A stretch of 22,432 nt of DNA from ZC4RG29 sp036381475 (GCA_036381475.1 DASVCT010000255.1:1-22432), one strand, 5' to 3'. Shown: positions 8,182 through 16,177, counted from the first letter of the stretch. Notes: a model not told the origin generated them from the sequence alone. Program-made: numbers and translations.

Positions 8182-9351
8182 GTAAATGGCTGCAAAGTTA
8201 AGCGAGACCATAGTGTCGGTCACATCGTCAAAGCCCTTGGTGATAAAGGAATCATCCGAGGTTTTGTCCAGCCGTATTTCCGGAATGAATGTGAGGTTGC
8301 CGATGCTGTGATTTAGCGAAAGCGTCAGGTCGACGACGCTTCCATCACCATCATCGAGCGTAAACATTTGGATGTAATCGTTCTTGATGGCGAAGTACTC
8401 GACGCGAAGTCCTATGGCCGTGTTATCCGAGAGCGAAAGTTTCGGGTACAGCGCCACGCCCATGAATGAGCCCGCATCGCCGTCAAGATCTACGACGCTT
8501 GAACCGCTAACGGTTTCGCCGGGTGATGTCTGGTTGTAGGTAGCATTGACGCCGAGGTAGAAATTGTCGGTGAGGTCCCAACCGCCGGTGATATCAACCT
8601 GGAAGAGGTTTCCCATGGAAGTGGCACCATCTTCATCTACATCGGCATCCAATTTTCCGTCCTGGTCGCCGTAGAGGAGGTTGAGGTAGATGCCACCTTT
8701 GTCACCCGACTTGCCGAGTTGAGCACCGATGGTATACGTGCTTACCGGGTTGAACTCGGTAAGGTCGGTAGGATTCATCACGGCAAGAAGAAGGTTCATG
8801 CCATCACCGAACTCGAGGTTGCCCTTGATGCCGGTGTGCGAAAAAGGTCCCCAGGAAAACATGTAGGACGTCGAGTAGTGAAAATTTACTGCCGGCGAAA
8901 TCACCTCGTACCCCAGGAAGGTATTGAAATTGCCGAGCGTCAGCGTAAGATTGTCTGTTGGCTTCCAATACGCATACATCTGGTTGATGATCTGACCTGT
9001 CGAGGAGTAGTAGGGCGATCCAAATACGGCGTCCGTTCCGCGCGGCCCAAATACCAGGTCGGCTACAAAGCCGACTTTTTCGCCTTCATAGGAGGCGATC
9101 AGGTTAACCATGCCGAGAGAAAATCCCTTGAGATTGGCAAAAGCTGTCTTCGGTGCCTGGATCAGGTTCTCCCCGTCATACGTGCCGGCGTAGGGGTTCA
9201 TTGTGCCAAAGGTGGTATGGACATACGTATCGACGGTCCCCGAAAGGGTAAACGACTGCGCGCCCTCATCGGCTGTCTCGTCCTGAGCGAACGCAACCGG
9301 GCTAACCAGAACGAAGGCAAACAACATCAGTAGTAAGGTTCCAAGTTTCAT
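8173..9351 (-). CDS. OmpL-like beta-barrel outer-membrane porin (BBP2 type)
   Basis: A 392-residue outer-membrane protein, counting from the ATG at 9351-9349. That start is preferred because it opens a clean signal peptide (MKLGTLLLMLFAFVLVSPVAFA, cleavage likely after residue 22). The reading frame stays open another 70 codons upstream, but that part looks like AT-rich leader sequence. The mature protein has alternating aromatic-polar strands, aspartate- and glycine-rich loops, the segment NTFLGYEVISPAVNFHYSTS typical of the putative beta-barrel porin-2 family, and a C-terminal F. Members of this family in Bacteroidota often sit near glutamine synthetase or ammonium transporter genes (recalled, not checked), and here it lies between asnB and glnA. 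A role in passage of small nitrogen compounds is therefore plausible; the substrate is unknown. Confidence 0.85.
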   Translation of the reverse strand: MKLGTLLLMLFAFVLVSPVAFAQDETADEGAQSFTLSGTVDTYVHTTFGTMNPYAGTYDGENLIQAPKTAFANLKGFSLGMVNLIASYEGEKVGFVADLVFGPRGTDAVFGSPYYSSTGQIINQMYAYWKPTDNLTLTLGNFNTFLGYEVISPAVNFHYSTSYMFSWGPFSHTGIKGNLEFGDGMNLLLAVMNPTDLTEFNPVSTYTIGAQLGKSGDKGGIYLNLLYGDQDGKLDADVDEDGATSMGNLFQVDITGGWDLTDNFYLGVNATYNQTSPGETVSGSSVVDLDGDAGSFMGVALYPKLSLSDNTAIGLRVEYFAIKNDYIQMFTLDDGDGSVVDLTLSLNHSIGNLTFIPEIRLDKTSDDSFITKGFDDVTDTMVSLNFAAIYKF

Positions 9352-9472
9352 AGTGTTTTGGGGGTTAGAAAATTGCTGTTTAGTAGAGTAGAGAATGAGT
9401 TTCATGAGATCCGTAAGTGGGCAGGAAAGGGTGCTTGTGTCATACCTTTTTTTCGAAATTTTTGTAAAACGG

Positions 9473-9487
9473 GGTTCAAAATGAACC
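9473..9487. promoter_or_regulatory. Dyad upstream of porin
   Basis: The perfect dyad GGTTCA-AAA-TGAACC lies about 120 bases before the porin ATG, in the 288-base asnB-porin spacer. A further half-site TGAACC occurs at 9592-9597. The form suits a dimeric regulator, but short dyads like this are expected by chance in this much intergenic DNA. No TAnnTTTG box was found in this spacer for the porin. The rest of the spacer is AT-rich with no convincing gene. Confidence 0.25.
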
Positions 9488-9639
9488 GAATTGAAATAAA
9501 AATTTACGAAATCGTTGTAGATGGGGTAAATTCTGACCCTATCCATGTTAAAAAAATGCAAATTTTTGAAAAGGCCGGTTAAAAAGCGAACTGAACCCTT
9601 TTTGTCAAGGGCTTGGTGGCACCAGGCAGAACAGGGTGT

Positions 9640-11538
9640 TTAGGACCAGTATTTTTTCCACCAGTGCTGGAACACGAGGAGTGCCCACACCCGGGCATGT
9701 ACGTCTCCCGGATTGGAAGAAAAGAGTCTTCGTTTTATGGTTCTGACGGCCTCCGGGCTAAAGAGGCCCTGCTCACGGACGAAGGAATCGCTGAGCAAGT
9801 CATCCTGAATAACGGATTTCATTTCCCGCCTGAACCACTTCAACAAGGGCACTTCAAAGCCCTTTTTCGGGCGGTTGTACAGCTGAGCGGGCAGCATGTC
9901 CCGGAAGGCGTCCCGCAGCAGCCGCTTTCTTATGTTACGGTTAATCTTCCAGTCGCCCGGAAGCGAAACCGCAAAATCGACTACTTCAACATCCAAAAAG
10001 GGCACGCGCACCTCCAGGCTGTTTGCCATGCTCATTAGGTCCACCTTGTGAAGCATGTCGCCTGCCAAAACCATCCGCAGGTCGGTCCGCAGGACGTCGT
10101 TGATATTTCCATGCGGCCCCAACCCGGAAAGCAAGACAGATTTTCGTGCCTCGAATTCCGGCACGACAATCTTTTCACGGATACCCGGCTCTATGAGCAG
10201 CAACGCTTCTTCCAGGGTTGTGAATCCCGCCCAGAGCCAGTATCGTTCGGGCAACGGCAACTTCATTCCCCGACTAAAGCGCAGCAGTTGCCTTACTGTG
10301 TTGGCCGTTGTGTTGTTGCGCGATCCGGGCAGCATCCTCCATAACGGCTGCAACCAACCGACAGCCTGTTCCCGAAGGCCGGGATGAAAAGACCTCCTGA
10401 ATGCTTCGTGCTTGTTGTAGCCGGCGAAAAGCTCGTCCGCGCCATCGCCCGACAGCGCCACCGTTGCATGCTTTCTCGTTTCCTGGCTGAGAATGTAAAC
10501 AGCGATAGCCGAGGAATCGGCAAATGGTTCGTCGATATAATCGAGGATGGCATGCAGGTGACGGTAAAGGTCATCATTGGTCAGCGAGAAAACCGTGTGC
10601 GCCACCTTGAAATGATCGGCGACCAGACGGGCGTATGCAGTCTCGTCAAAGAATTTTTCATCACGGAATCCAATGGAGAACGTGTGAAGGTCTGGCTTAT
10701 GGCGAGCAGCCAGACCGGTGATCACGGACGAATCGATGCCGCCGCTCAGAAATGCGCCAAGTGGCACGTCGGCGATCAGTCTTCGTTGCACGGCTGCATC
10801 AAGCAACGGTCTCAATCTTTCCTGTGCGTCCTCGTAGCTTCCCCTGAAGGTGGACGCCGACGCGTCCGGCAGGGTGTAATACACATCGCTCTCCAGCTTT
10901 TGCAATCCCACGCGGAGGAAATGGCCCGGTTGCAACTTGTGTACGCCCTTTAGGATCGTGTGAGGTGGCGGAATGTAATTCAGCTGAAGGTAGGTCAGGA
11001 GGGAGAGTTCGTCAATTTCCCGTTCGATGCCATAATGCAGCATCGCCTTCATTTCTGAGGCAAAGATGAACTTGTCTTCATCGAACAGGTAGTACAACGG
11101 CTTTATTCCATAGCGATCGCGCGCCAGGAACAAGGTCTCTTTCGATTTATCGTAGATACAAAACGCAAAAAAGCCGTTCAACCGCGCCAGGCACGTTTCA
11201 CCATCGCGGATGTACAGTTGCAACAAGACCTCCGTATCACAATGCGAACGGAATCTGACGCCGCCCCCTTCCAGTTCTCTACGCAGCGCAGGAAAGTTGA
11301 ATATCTCACCGTTGAAGACGATGCAGTAGCGGCCGGTATCATCCCACATGGGTTGATTGCCGGCATCGGAAGTATCGATGATGGAGAGTCGACGGTGACC
11401 CAGCGCGACATTGTCTCCCAGGTAGATATCCTGGAAGTCGGGCCCGCGTTTATGCAGGGCCATCGTAGCCGCCGTTACGTGGATCTTGTTAAACTTGCCG
11501 ACCAGGTTGAACGCAAAAATGCCTGTGATGCCGCACAT
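9640..11538 (-). CDS. asnB: Asparagine synthase (glutamine-hydrolysing)
   Basis: A 632-residue class II amidotransferase that converts aspartate, glutamine and ATP to asparagine and glutamate. The N-terminal Ntn glutaminase domain (about 1-220) begins MCGITGIF, with Cys2 as nucleophile, and contains RGPD (31-34), NGEIFN (76-81) and SHCDTE (98-103). The synthetase domain carries the PP-loop SGGIDSS (265-271) and SGDGADELFAGY (363-374). The length matches the longer AsnB forms (about 630) rather than the 554-residue E. coli enzyme. Proximity to glutamine synthetase, whose product it consumes, favours amino-acid metabolism. AsnB-like enzymes that amidate surface polysaccharide or peptidoglycan have the same domain order and cannot be excluded. 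DUF1080 ends 57 bases upstream on the same strand, so shared transcription is possible. Confidence 0.92.
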   Translation of the reverse strand: MCGITGIFAFNLVGKFNKIHVTAATMALHKRGPDFQDIYLGDNVALGHRRLSIIDTSDAGNQPMWDDTGRYCIVFNGEIFNFPALRRELEGGGVRFRSHCDTEVLLQLYIRDGETCLARLNGFFAFCIYDKSKETLFLARDRYGIKPLYYLFDEDKFIFASEMKAMLHYGIEREIDELSLLTYLQLNYIPPPHTILKGVHKLQPGHFLRVGLQKLESDVYYTLPDASASTFRGSYEDAQERLRPLLDAAVQRRLIADVPLGAFLSGGIDSSVITGLAARHKPDLHTFSIGFRDEKFFDETAYARLVADHFKVAHTVFSLTNDDLYRHLHAILDYIDEPFADSSAIAVYILSQETRKHATVALSGDGADELFAGYNKHEAFRRSFHPGLREQAVGWLQPLWRMLPGSRNNTTANTVRQLLRFSRGMKLPLPERYWLWAGFTTLEEALLLIEPGIREKIVVPEFEARKSVLLSGLGPHGNINDVLRTDLRMVLAGDMLHKVDLMSMANSLEVRVPFLDVEVVDFAVSLPGDWKINRNIRKRLLRDAFRDMLPAQLYNRPKKGFEVPLLKWFRREMKSVIQDDLLSDSFVREQGLFSPEAVRTIKRRLFSSNPGDVHARVWALLVFQHWWKKYWS

Positions 11539-11595
11539 CAGAGATATACTTGGCCCGCAAGTTAAGTGTTTATCCTGAAGGGTACGGTTGTTGCG

Positions 11596-12327
11596 TCAGA
11601 GGGTCCGAATCATGATGTTGCGGAACCAGACTTCGTTGCCGTGGTCCTGGAGGTCGATGTGCCCGCGTTCGGGAACAGCGTAGCCCTCGACGTCATTCCA
11701 TTTGCTTTTGGCTTTTCGGTTGTTCCAGTCTTCTGATCCGATCTCATACTCGAGGACCTTGTCGCCGTTGAGCCAGTGTTCGATGTGATGGCCATTTGCC
11801 ACGATCTTTGACGTGTTCCATTGCCCTACGGGATTAAGGCGTTTGTTAACGGGGGCGTGCATGTCGTAGTTGCCTCCGCTGAAGTTCTCCTGCTTCACCT
11901 CGCCGGGGTACCCGCCATCGTCAAGGATCTGGTACTCGGGACCGGTAAAAAAGGGTTCGTCGTAATCTTCGGTTACGCGGAACATCACGCCGCTGTTGCT
12001 TTGCGGCGCGACCTTCCATTCAAATGACAGTTCGAAGTTGCCGTATTGATCCAATGAGATCAGGTCCGCACGCTTCTTGGCGTCGTCAAAGGGCTTACAG
12101 TGCAGCGTGCCGTCAACAACCTCCCAACTGTCGTTTTCCATGTTCCTGTACGTCCTCCACCCGCTCATGGTCCTTCCGTCGAACAGCATGATCCAGCCTT
12201 CGTCGGCCTGCGTGGCCTTGGGTGCTGCCGTGTCGGCATTTTCGTTTACGGTGCTATTTTCTGTCTGCTGCCTCCCGCATGCAAAGGCCAGTGAAGCAAC
12301 GACCAGGATGAGTTGATATGGTTTCAT
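11596..12327 (-). CDS. DUF1080 (3-keto-disaccharide hydrolase-type) lipoprotein
   Basis: A 243-residue secreted protein. The N-terminus is a signal peptide ending in LAFAC, with Cys17 as the likely lipidated residue; the -3 position is A rather than the usual L, so the lipobox is imperfect. Residues about 42-243 form one DUF1080 domain (PF06439, a concanavalin-like beta sandwich) with WIMLFDGRTMSGW, SWEVVDGTLHC, FELSFEWKV, SNSGVMFRV, GPEYQILDD and the final HIDLQDHGNEVWFRNI. Some family members hydrolyse 3-keto-glycosides; the substrate here is not known. It lies 92 bases downstream of a GlcD-type FAD oxidase on the same strand. A 15-base dyad 25 bases before its ATG may be an operator. Confidence 0.9.
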   Translation of the reverse strand: MKPYQLILVVASLAFACGRQQTENSTVNENADTAAPKATQADEGWIMLFDGRTMSGWRTYRNMENDSWEVVDGTLHCKPFDDAKKRADLISLDQYGNFELSFEWKVAPQSNSGVMFRVTEDYDEPFFTGPEYQILDDGGYPGEVKQENFSGGNYDMHAPVNKRLNPVGQWNTSKIVANGHHIEHWLNGDKVLEYEIGSEDWNNRKAKSKWNDVEGYAVPERGHIDLQDHGNEVWFRNIMIRTL

Positions 12328-12351
12328 AGGAATTGGGTTAGGCGACCGGGG

Positions 12352-12366
12352 TAACGTCGGACGTTA
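12352..12366. promoter_or_regulatory. Dyad upstream of the DUF1080 gene
   Basis: The perfect dyad TAACGT-CGG-ACGTTA lies 25 bases before the ATG. On the minus strand it overlaps a TATATTTA sequence (12365-12372), one base off the TAnnTTTG -7 box. A repressor-type operator beside a promoter is a reasonable reading, but neither element is strong alone. Confidence 0.3.
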
Positions 12367-12419
12367 AATATAGGAATCCAATCCCACCGCCCATACACAG
12401 GGAAGGATGAACGGCATGT

Positions 12420-13835
12420 TCAGAAGATCTTTCCGGGATTCAAAATGCCGTTGGGATCGAACGCCTTTTTGATGTCGCGCATGAGCCTGAGATTCACTTC
12501 GCTCATTGCAATGGGCATGTAAGGCTTTTTCGCGATCCCGATGCCGTGTTCGCCGGACAGCGTGCCGCCCAGACTCACCGTCAGCTTGAATATTTCGCCG
12601 ATACCTTGCGGGATTTTCGTTTTCCAATCTGCTTCGCTGATGTCTTCCCGCAAAATGTTGACGTGCAGGTTACCGTCGCCAAGGTGGCCGAAGCACACCG
12701 TGTTGAATCCATAAGTCTTTCCGATTTCCTTGATACCCGAAACTAACTTCGGGAGATTCGATCGCGGAACAACGACGTCGTCGGACTTTGTGAGCGTGTA
12801 CCAGTTTACTGCCGGCGATACGTTCTTGCGCACTTTCCAGAGTTCTTCTTTTTGTGCGCTGCTTTCAGCGAACAATACTTCACCTATAGGGAAGTTTTCC
12901 ACGACCGACATCACGCGTTCGGCATCCCGCATAAGCACCTCGTCGTCGTTGCCGTCGAGTTCACAGAGCAGGAAGGCGTCCATGTTGTCAGCAAACTTCG
13001 TCGTGACCGGACTGTTCAGCACCTTTTCGCAGTACTCCACCGTCCGGGTGATGGCTGCGCGTTCGAAGAACTCCATGCCCGAGGGCGTGATGCCCGCGAC
13101 AAAAATGGCGGAGATCGCGCGACAGGCTTCTTCACTGGTGCTGAACGGTATCAGCATGAGTACATCCTTCTGCGGATAACCCCTCAACTTAAAGACAATC
13201 TTGGTCACAACGCCCAGTGTACCTTCGCTCCCGCAAATTAATTGCGTGAGGTTGTAGCCGGTTGAGTACTTGAGTACGTTAGCGCCGGTCCATATGATCT
13301 CTCCCGTGGGGAGGACCACTTGGAGATTGAGCACGTAGTCGCGCGTAACGCCGTACTTGACAGCCTTGGGCCCGCCCGAATTGTTGGAAAGATTGCCACC
13401 CAGAAAACACGAACCACGGCTCGCGGGGTCAGGGGGGTAAAACAGACCTTTTTCTTTCACCGCATTCTGGAACACTTCTGTAATCACGCCGGGTTCAACG
13501 GTTGCCTGCAGGTTGAGTTCGTCTATACTAAGTATCCGGTTGAAACGTTCCATAGACATGACGATACCCTTGCGAACGGGAAGCGCGCTTCCCGCGAGGC
13601 CCGTGCCCGCGCCGCGTGGTGTTACGGGGATCAGGTGTTCATTGCAAATACGGAGTATGGCACTGACTTCTTCCGGCGTACCGGGCTTTACCACGATGTC
13701 AGGAAGAAACGCGTAATCCTCGGTCTTGTCGTGTCCATATTCACGCCGTTTTTCTTCGTCGAGAATTACATGTTCCCGGCCCACTGCAGCTTCCAGCTTC
13801 TCGACAACGTTTACGGATACTTCGGTAAGTGCCAT
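12420..13835 (-). CDS. FAD-linked oxidase, GlcD / D-lactate dehydrogenase family
   Basis: A 471-residue flavoprotein oxidising a 2-hydroxy acid (glycolate, D-lactate or D-2-hydroxyglutarate). The FAD-binding PCMH-type domain covers about 45-220, with PGTPEEVSAI, PRGAGTGLAG (73-82), the loop GNLSNNSGGPKAVKYG (147-162) and GSEGTLGV (202-209). The FAD-oxidase C domain follows, with CFGHLGDGNLHVN and GGTLSGEHGIG, which carry the metal- and substrate-binding histidines. The length matches GlcD. No GlcE or iron-sulphur GlcF partner is in the window, so it may act as a single-subunit dehydrogenase passing electrons to quinone or an electron-transfer flavoprotein. The exact substrate cannot be read from sequence. 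The start is 43 bases from the divergent nlpC gene. A TAATTTTG box at 13909-13902 lies inside that neighbour. Confidence 0.92.
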   Translation of the reverse strand: MALTEVSVNVVEKLEAAVGREHVILDEEKRREYGHDKTEDYAFLPDIVVKPGTPEEVSAILRICNEHLIPVTPRGAGTGLAGSALPVRKGIVMSMERFNRILSIDELNLQATVEPGVITEVFQNAVKEKGLFYPPDPASRGSCFLGGNLSNNSGGPKAVKYGVTRDYVLNLQVVLPTGEIIWTGANVLKYSTGYNLTQLICGSEGTLGVVTKIVFKLRGYPQKDVLMLIPFSTSEEACRAISAIFVAGITPSGMEFFERAAITRTVEYCEKVLNSPVTTKFADNMDAFLLCELDGNDDEVLMRDAERVMSVVENFPIGEVLFAESSAQKEELWKVRKNVSPAVNWYTLTKSDDVVVPRSNLPKLVSGIKEIGKTYGFNTVCFGHLGDGNLHVNILREDISEADWKTKIPQGIGEIFKLTVSLGGTLSGEHGIGIAKKPYMPIAMSEVNLRLMRDIKKAFDPNGILNPGKIF

Positions 13836-13851
13836 GAATGATTTATATTTG
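13821..13851 (+). promoter_or_regulatory. Promoter of the NlpC/P60 gene
   Basis: TATATTTG (13844-13851) matches the -7 consensus TAnnTTTG exactly. TTCG (13821-13824) lies 19 bases upstream, one base from TTTG at the -33 position. This predicts initiation near 13857 and a leader of about 22 bases. The -33 half overlaps the first codons of the divergent FAD-oxidase gene. Confidence 0.6.
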
Positions 13852-13878
13852 ACGATTCGATTTTTTTAAGCTTCGCCG

Positions 13879-14382
13879 ATGAGAGTGATTTTTTTGGGGC
13901 TCAAAATTAATCAAAAGCTGTCGCTTCCTGTTGTTCTGCTTGCTGTTTTTGTGGTGGCATGTGCGTCTCACACAAAATTGGCAAGAACCGATTCCCGTGT
14001 AGAGGAAGTCATACACGCTGCGCGTACCTATCTGGGCACGCCGTACAAGTATGGTGGAACAACGCGGTCGGGTATGGATTGTTCCGGCTTGCTGCTCAAC
14101 TCCTTTCGCGCCATCGACGTTACGCTTCCGAGGCGATCCGTTGATCAGAGTAAGGTAGGTAAAGAAGTGGACCTTGACGAGCTGCAACCTGGCGACCTCG
14201 TGTTCTTTGCTACGGGCAGGAGAAAAAGTCAGATCACCCATGTCGGACTCGTCACAGAACGCCGGTCACGCGATGACATTCGATTTATCCATGCCTCAAC
14301 GAGCCTGGGTGTTGTAGAAACCAATCTCTTTACAGACTACTACAAAAAGCGCTTCCGAACCGCCCGACGCATTATCGAATAA
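13879..14382 (+). CDS. NlpC/P60 family cell-wall peptidase, lipoprotein
   Basis: A 167-residue predicted gamma-D-glutamyl-diamino-acid endopeptidase (C40 family) that cuts peptidoglycan stem peptides. The signal peptide contains LLAVFVVAC, with Cys28 as the probable lipidated residue, so the protein should be anchored in the envelope. The single NlpC/P60 domain spans about 42-165. It has the catalytic cysteine at 68 in SGMDCSGL, histidine 121 in ITHVGLV and a third polar residue at His138 (FIHAS), all expected positions. YLGTPYKYGG and LQPGDLVFF are family landmarks. No SH3 or LysM domain is present. Two codons after the start the frame is clear and no better start exists. The gene is transcribed away from the FAD oxidase. 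Confidence 0.93.
   Translation: MRVIFLGLKINQKLSLPVVLLAVFVVACASHTKLARTDSRVEEVIHAARTYLGTPYKYGGTTRSGMDCSGLLLNSFRAIDVTLPRRSVDQSKVGKEVDLDELQPGDLVFFATGRRKSQITHVGLVTERRSRDDIRFIHASTSLGVVETNLFTDYYKKRFRTARRIIE
13902..13909 (-). promoter_or_regulatory. Possible -7 element for the FAD-oxidase gene
   Basis: On the minus strand this reads TAATTTTG, an exact TAnnTTTG match, 67 bases before the FAD-oxidase ATG and within the 5' end of the nlpC coding region. No TTG is seen at the -33 distance, so support is limited. Confidence 0.25.
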
Positions 14383-14390
14383 CGGTATGG

Positions 14391-14422
14391 TTTGCAAGTT
14401 GGCATTTGGAGTGATAGCTTGG
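14391..14422 (+). promoter_or_regulatory. Possible promoter of the asparaginase-cutC pair
   Basis: TTTG (14391-14394), a 20-base spacer and TAGCTTGG (14415-14422) fit the Bacteroidota promoter pattern with one mismatch in the -7 box. Initiation would fall near 14428, about 30 bases before the ATG. Confidence 0.4.
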
Positions 14423-14460
14423 AAGAGCAATCAACCTTTCCTCTTAATCCCTGGTAATGC

Positions 14461-15423
14461 ATGAAGTCGAGAAGAGAATTCCTGAAAATGGCAACGGCAG
14501 GAGCGGCGGTGGCGCCGTTTCGCGCGATGGCAAACGTTGACGCTCCGCCCATGAAGCCCGTAGTTATCTCCACGTGGAATTTTGGCATGAACGCGAACCG
14601 CGAGGCGTGGAAAATTCTGTCAACCGGCGGAAGGGCACTGGACGCGGTTGAGGCCGGCGCACGCTACACCGAGGCCGATCCTTCTGTTCAAACGGTAGGC
14701 TATGGTGGATTCCCCGACCGTGACGGTCACGTTACCCTCGATTCGTGCATTATGGACGAACACGGCAACTGCGGTTCGGTAGCGGTTCTCGAACATATAA
14801 AACACCCGGTGTCTGTCGCGCGGATGGTAATGGAAAAGACACCCCACATCATGCTGGCCGGCGAAGGTGCGCTGCAGTTCGCACTGGCCAATGGATTCAA
14901 TAAAGAAAACTTGCTGACGGAACCGTCCGAGAAGGCATGGAGGGAATGGCTGAAAACGGCGCAGTATAAGCCGGTTATTAACGTCGAGAATCACGATACT
15001 ATAGGAATCGTGGCGCTGGATGACAAAGGTAATCTCTCCGGGGCGTGTACAACCAGCGGTCTGGCCTTCAAGATGCGGGGGAGGATCGGCGATTCGCCCA
15101 TCATCGGCGCTGGATTATATGTTGACAACGACGTAGGAGCTGCTACGGCCACCGGAGTAGGTGAGGAGGTGATCCGCATTGTGGGCTGCCATCTCGTCGT
15201 GGAGCTCATGCGCCAGGGACACGCACCTGAGGAAGCATGCCGCATGGCCGTTGAACGTATCATCGAAAAGAATCCGGAAAAGGCGAAGCAAGTACAGGTG
15301 GGATTCCTGGCGCTCAACAAGCAGGGTGTGTATGGTGCGTATTGCCTCCAACCCGGATTCACGTACGCGGTGCGCACTGCGCAAGTTGAGCAACTCATGA
15401 ATTCATCCAGCCATTATTCATGA
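14461..15423 (+). CDS. Tat-exported N4-(beta-N-acetylglucosaminyl)-L-asparaginase (glycosylasparaginase)
   Basis: A 320-residue Ntn hydrolase that cleaves the GlcNAc-asparagine bond left after N-glycoprotein breakdown. The N-terminus SRREFLKMATAGAAVAPF is an exact twin-arginine signal, with cleavage likely near AMA (22-24), so the enzyme acts in the periplasm. The autoprocessing site is Thr180 in NHDTIGIVALDDKGNLSGA, the HDTIG form of glycosylasparaginases. The beta-chain features GRIGDSPIIGAGLYVDN and AATATGVGEEVIR follow. WNFG and GYGGFPDRDGHVTLD belong to the alpha chain. The length and plan match the flavobacterial enzyme. The TGA overlaps the ATG of cutC by four bases (ATGA), so the two are translationally coupled. 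A plant-type isoaspartyl peptidase is a less likely alternative. Confidence 0.94.
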   Translation: MKSRREFLKMATAGAAVAPFRAMANVDAPPMKPVVISTWNFGMNANREAWKILSTGGRALDAVEAGARYTEADPSVQTVGYGGFPDRDGHVTLDSCIMDEHGNCGSVAVLEHIKHPVSVARMVMEKTPHIMLAGEGALQFALANGFNKENLLTEPSEKAWREWLKTAQYKPVINVENHDTIGIVALDDKGNLSGACTTSGLAFKMRGRIGDSPIIGAGLYVDNDVGAATATGVGEEVIRIVGCHLVVELMRQGHAPEEACRMAVERIIEKNPEKAKQVQVGFLALNKQGVYGAYCLQPGFTYAVRTAQVEQLMNSSSHYS

Positions 15424-16166
15424 TCGTCGAGGTTGTCGCTTACAACATCGCCTCGGCGCTAAATGCGCAGACCGGCGGCGCAGACCGCATTGAACTCTGT
15501 GACAACCCAGGCGAAGGGGGAACCACACCTTCAGCTGGCACGATCGAGGTCGTACGCAAGAACCTGTCGATCGATGTATATGTGATGATCCGCCCGCGAG
15601 GTGGTGACTTTCTCTACTCCCGGTACGAGCATTACGCCATGAAACGCGACATCGCTATGGCACAGCGGCTCAGCGCCGATGGTGTGGTGTTGGGCATCCT
15701 GAAGCCGAATGGAACCCTCGACGTGGATCGATGCGGGGAACTGATCGCCTTCGCGCGTCCCATGAAGGTAACGTGCCATCGGGCGTTTGACATGACTCGC
15801 GATCCATTTGAAACCCTGGAAGCCTGCATAGACGCCGGCTTTGATCGCATCCTGACATCGGGCGGACATGCTACAGCAGTGGAGGGCGTCGAAACGATCA
15901 CCGAGCTGGTGCGGCGTGCACAGGACCGCATCACCATCATGCCGGGATCAGGCGTCAACGAACAAACAGCGGCTACCGTAGTCCGCGGCAGCGGCGCATC
16001 TGAGATTCATTTCTCCGCTGCCGCCTCTGAAGCCAGCGGCATGACCTATCGCAACGGAAAGATTGCGGGCATGGGCGATGAACAGGGGCGCGAGTTCATG
16101 TTGAGAACGGTCGATCCGAACCGCGTCCGCGAAATTCGACGTATCGCGACCGAGGCACTCAGGTAG
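15420..16166 (+). CDS. cutC: CutC family protein
   Basis: A 248-residue TIM-barrel protein of the CutC family. Signatures are VEVVAYNIASALNAQTGGADRIELC near the start, EGGTTPS, MIRPRGGDFLYS, KVTCHRAFDMTRDP, RILTSGG, IMPGSGVN and EIHFSA. The family was named for copper tolerance in E. coli, but a direct copper role has been questioned and the reaction is unsettled. Here it starts inside the stop codon of a glycosylasparaginase gene and should be made in step with it. No copper transporter, chaperone or copper sensor is nearby. That context suggests a function linked to amino-sugar or glycopeptide catabolism. It lacks a signal peptide and should be cytoplasmic. It ends 11 bases from the convergent TonB receptor gene, with no terminator hairpin visible between them. 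Confidence 0.94.
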   Translation: MIVEVVAYNIASALNAQTGGADRIELCDNPGEGGTTPSAGTIEVVRKNLSIDVYVMIRPRGGDFLYSRYEHYAMKRDIAMAQRLSADGVVLGILKPNGTLDVDRCGELIAFARPMKVTCHRAFDMTRDPFETLEACIDAGFDRILTSGGHATAVEGVETITELVRRAQDRITIMPGSGVNEQTAATVVRGSGASEIHFSAAASEASGMTYRNGKIAGMGDEQGREFMLRTVDPNRVREIRRIATEALR

Positions 16167-16177
16167 CCGCTACGTTG

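Noticed and set aside
9352..9561. Seventy-codon N-terminal extension of the porin frame
   Set aside because: It is AT-rich, encodes no signal peptide at its start, and precedes a clean signal peptide starting at 9351.
9596..9624. Short hairpins CCCTT/AAGGG and TGGTG/CACCA after asnB
   Set aside because: Stems are five pairs and no T run follows on the minus strand, so a terminator call is not supported.
9600..9630. TGGCAC resembling half of a sigma-54 promoter near the nitrogen genes
   Set aside because: The matching TTGC half at the required spacing is missing, and the orientation is away from the porin and glnA genes.
11548..11562. Inverted repeat ACTTG-N5-CAAGT before asnB
   Set aside because: Only five pairs, at a level expected by chance, and too close to the start codon to interpret.
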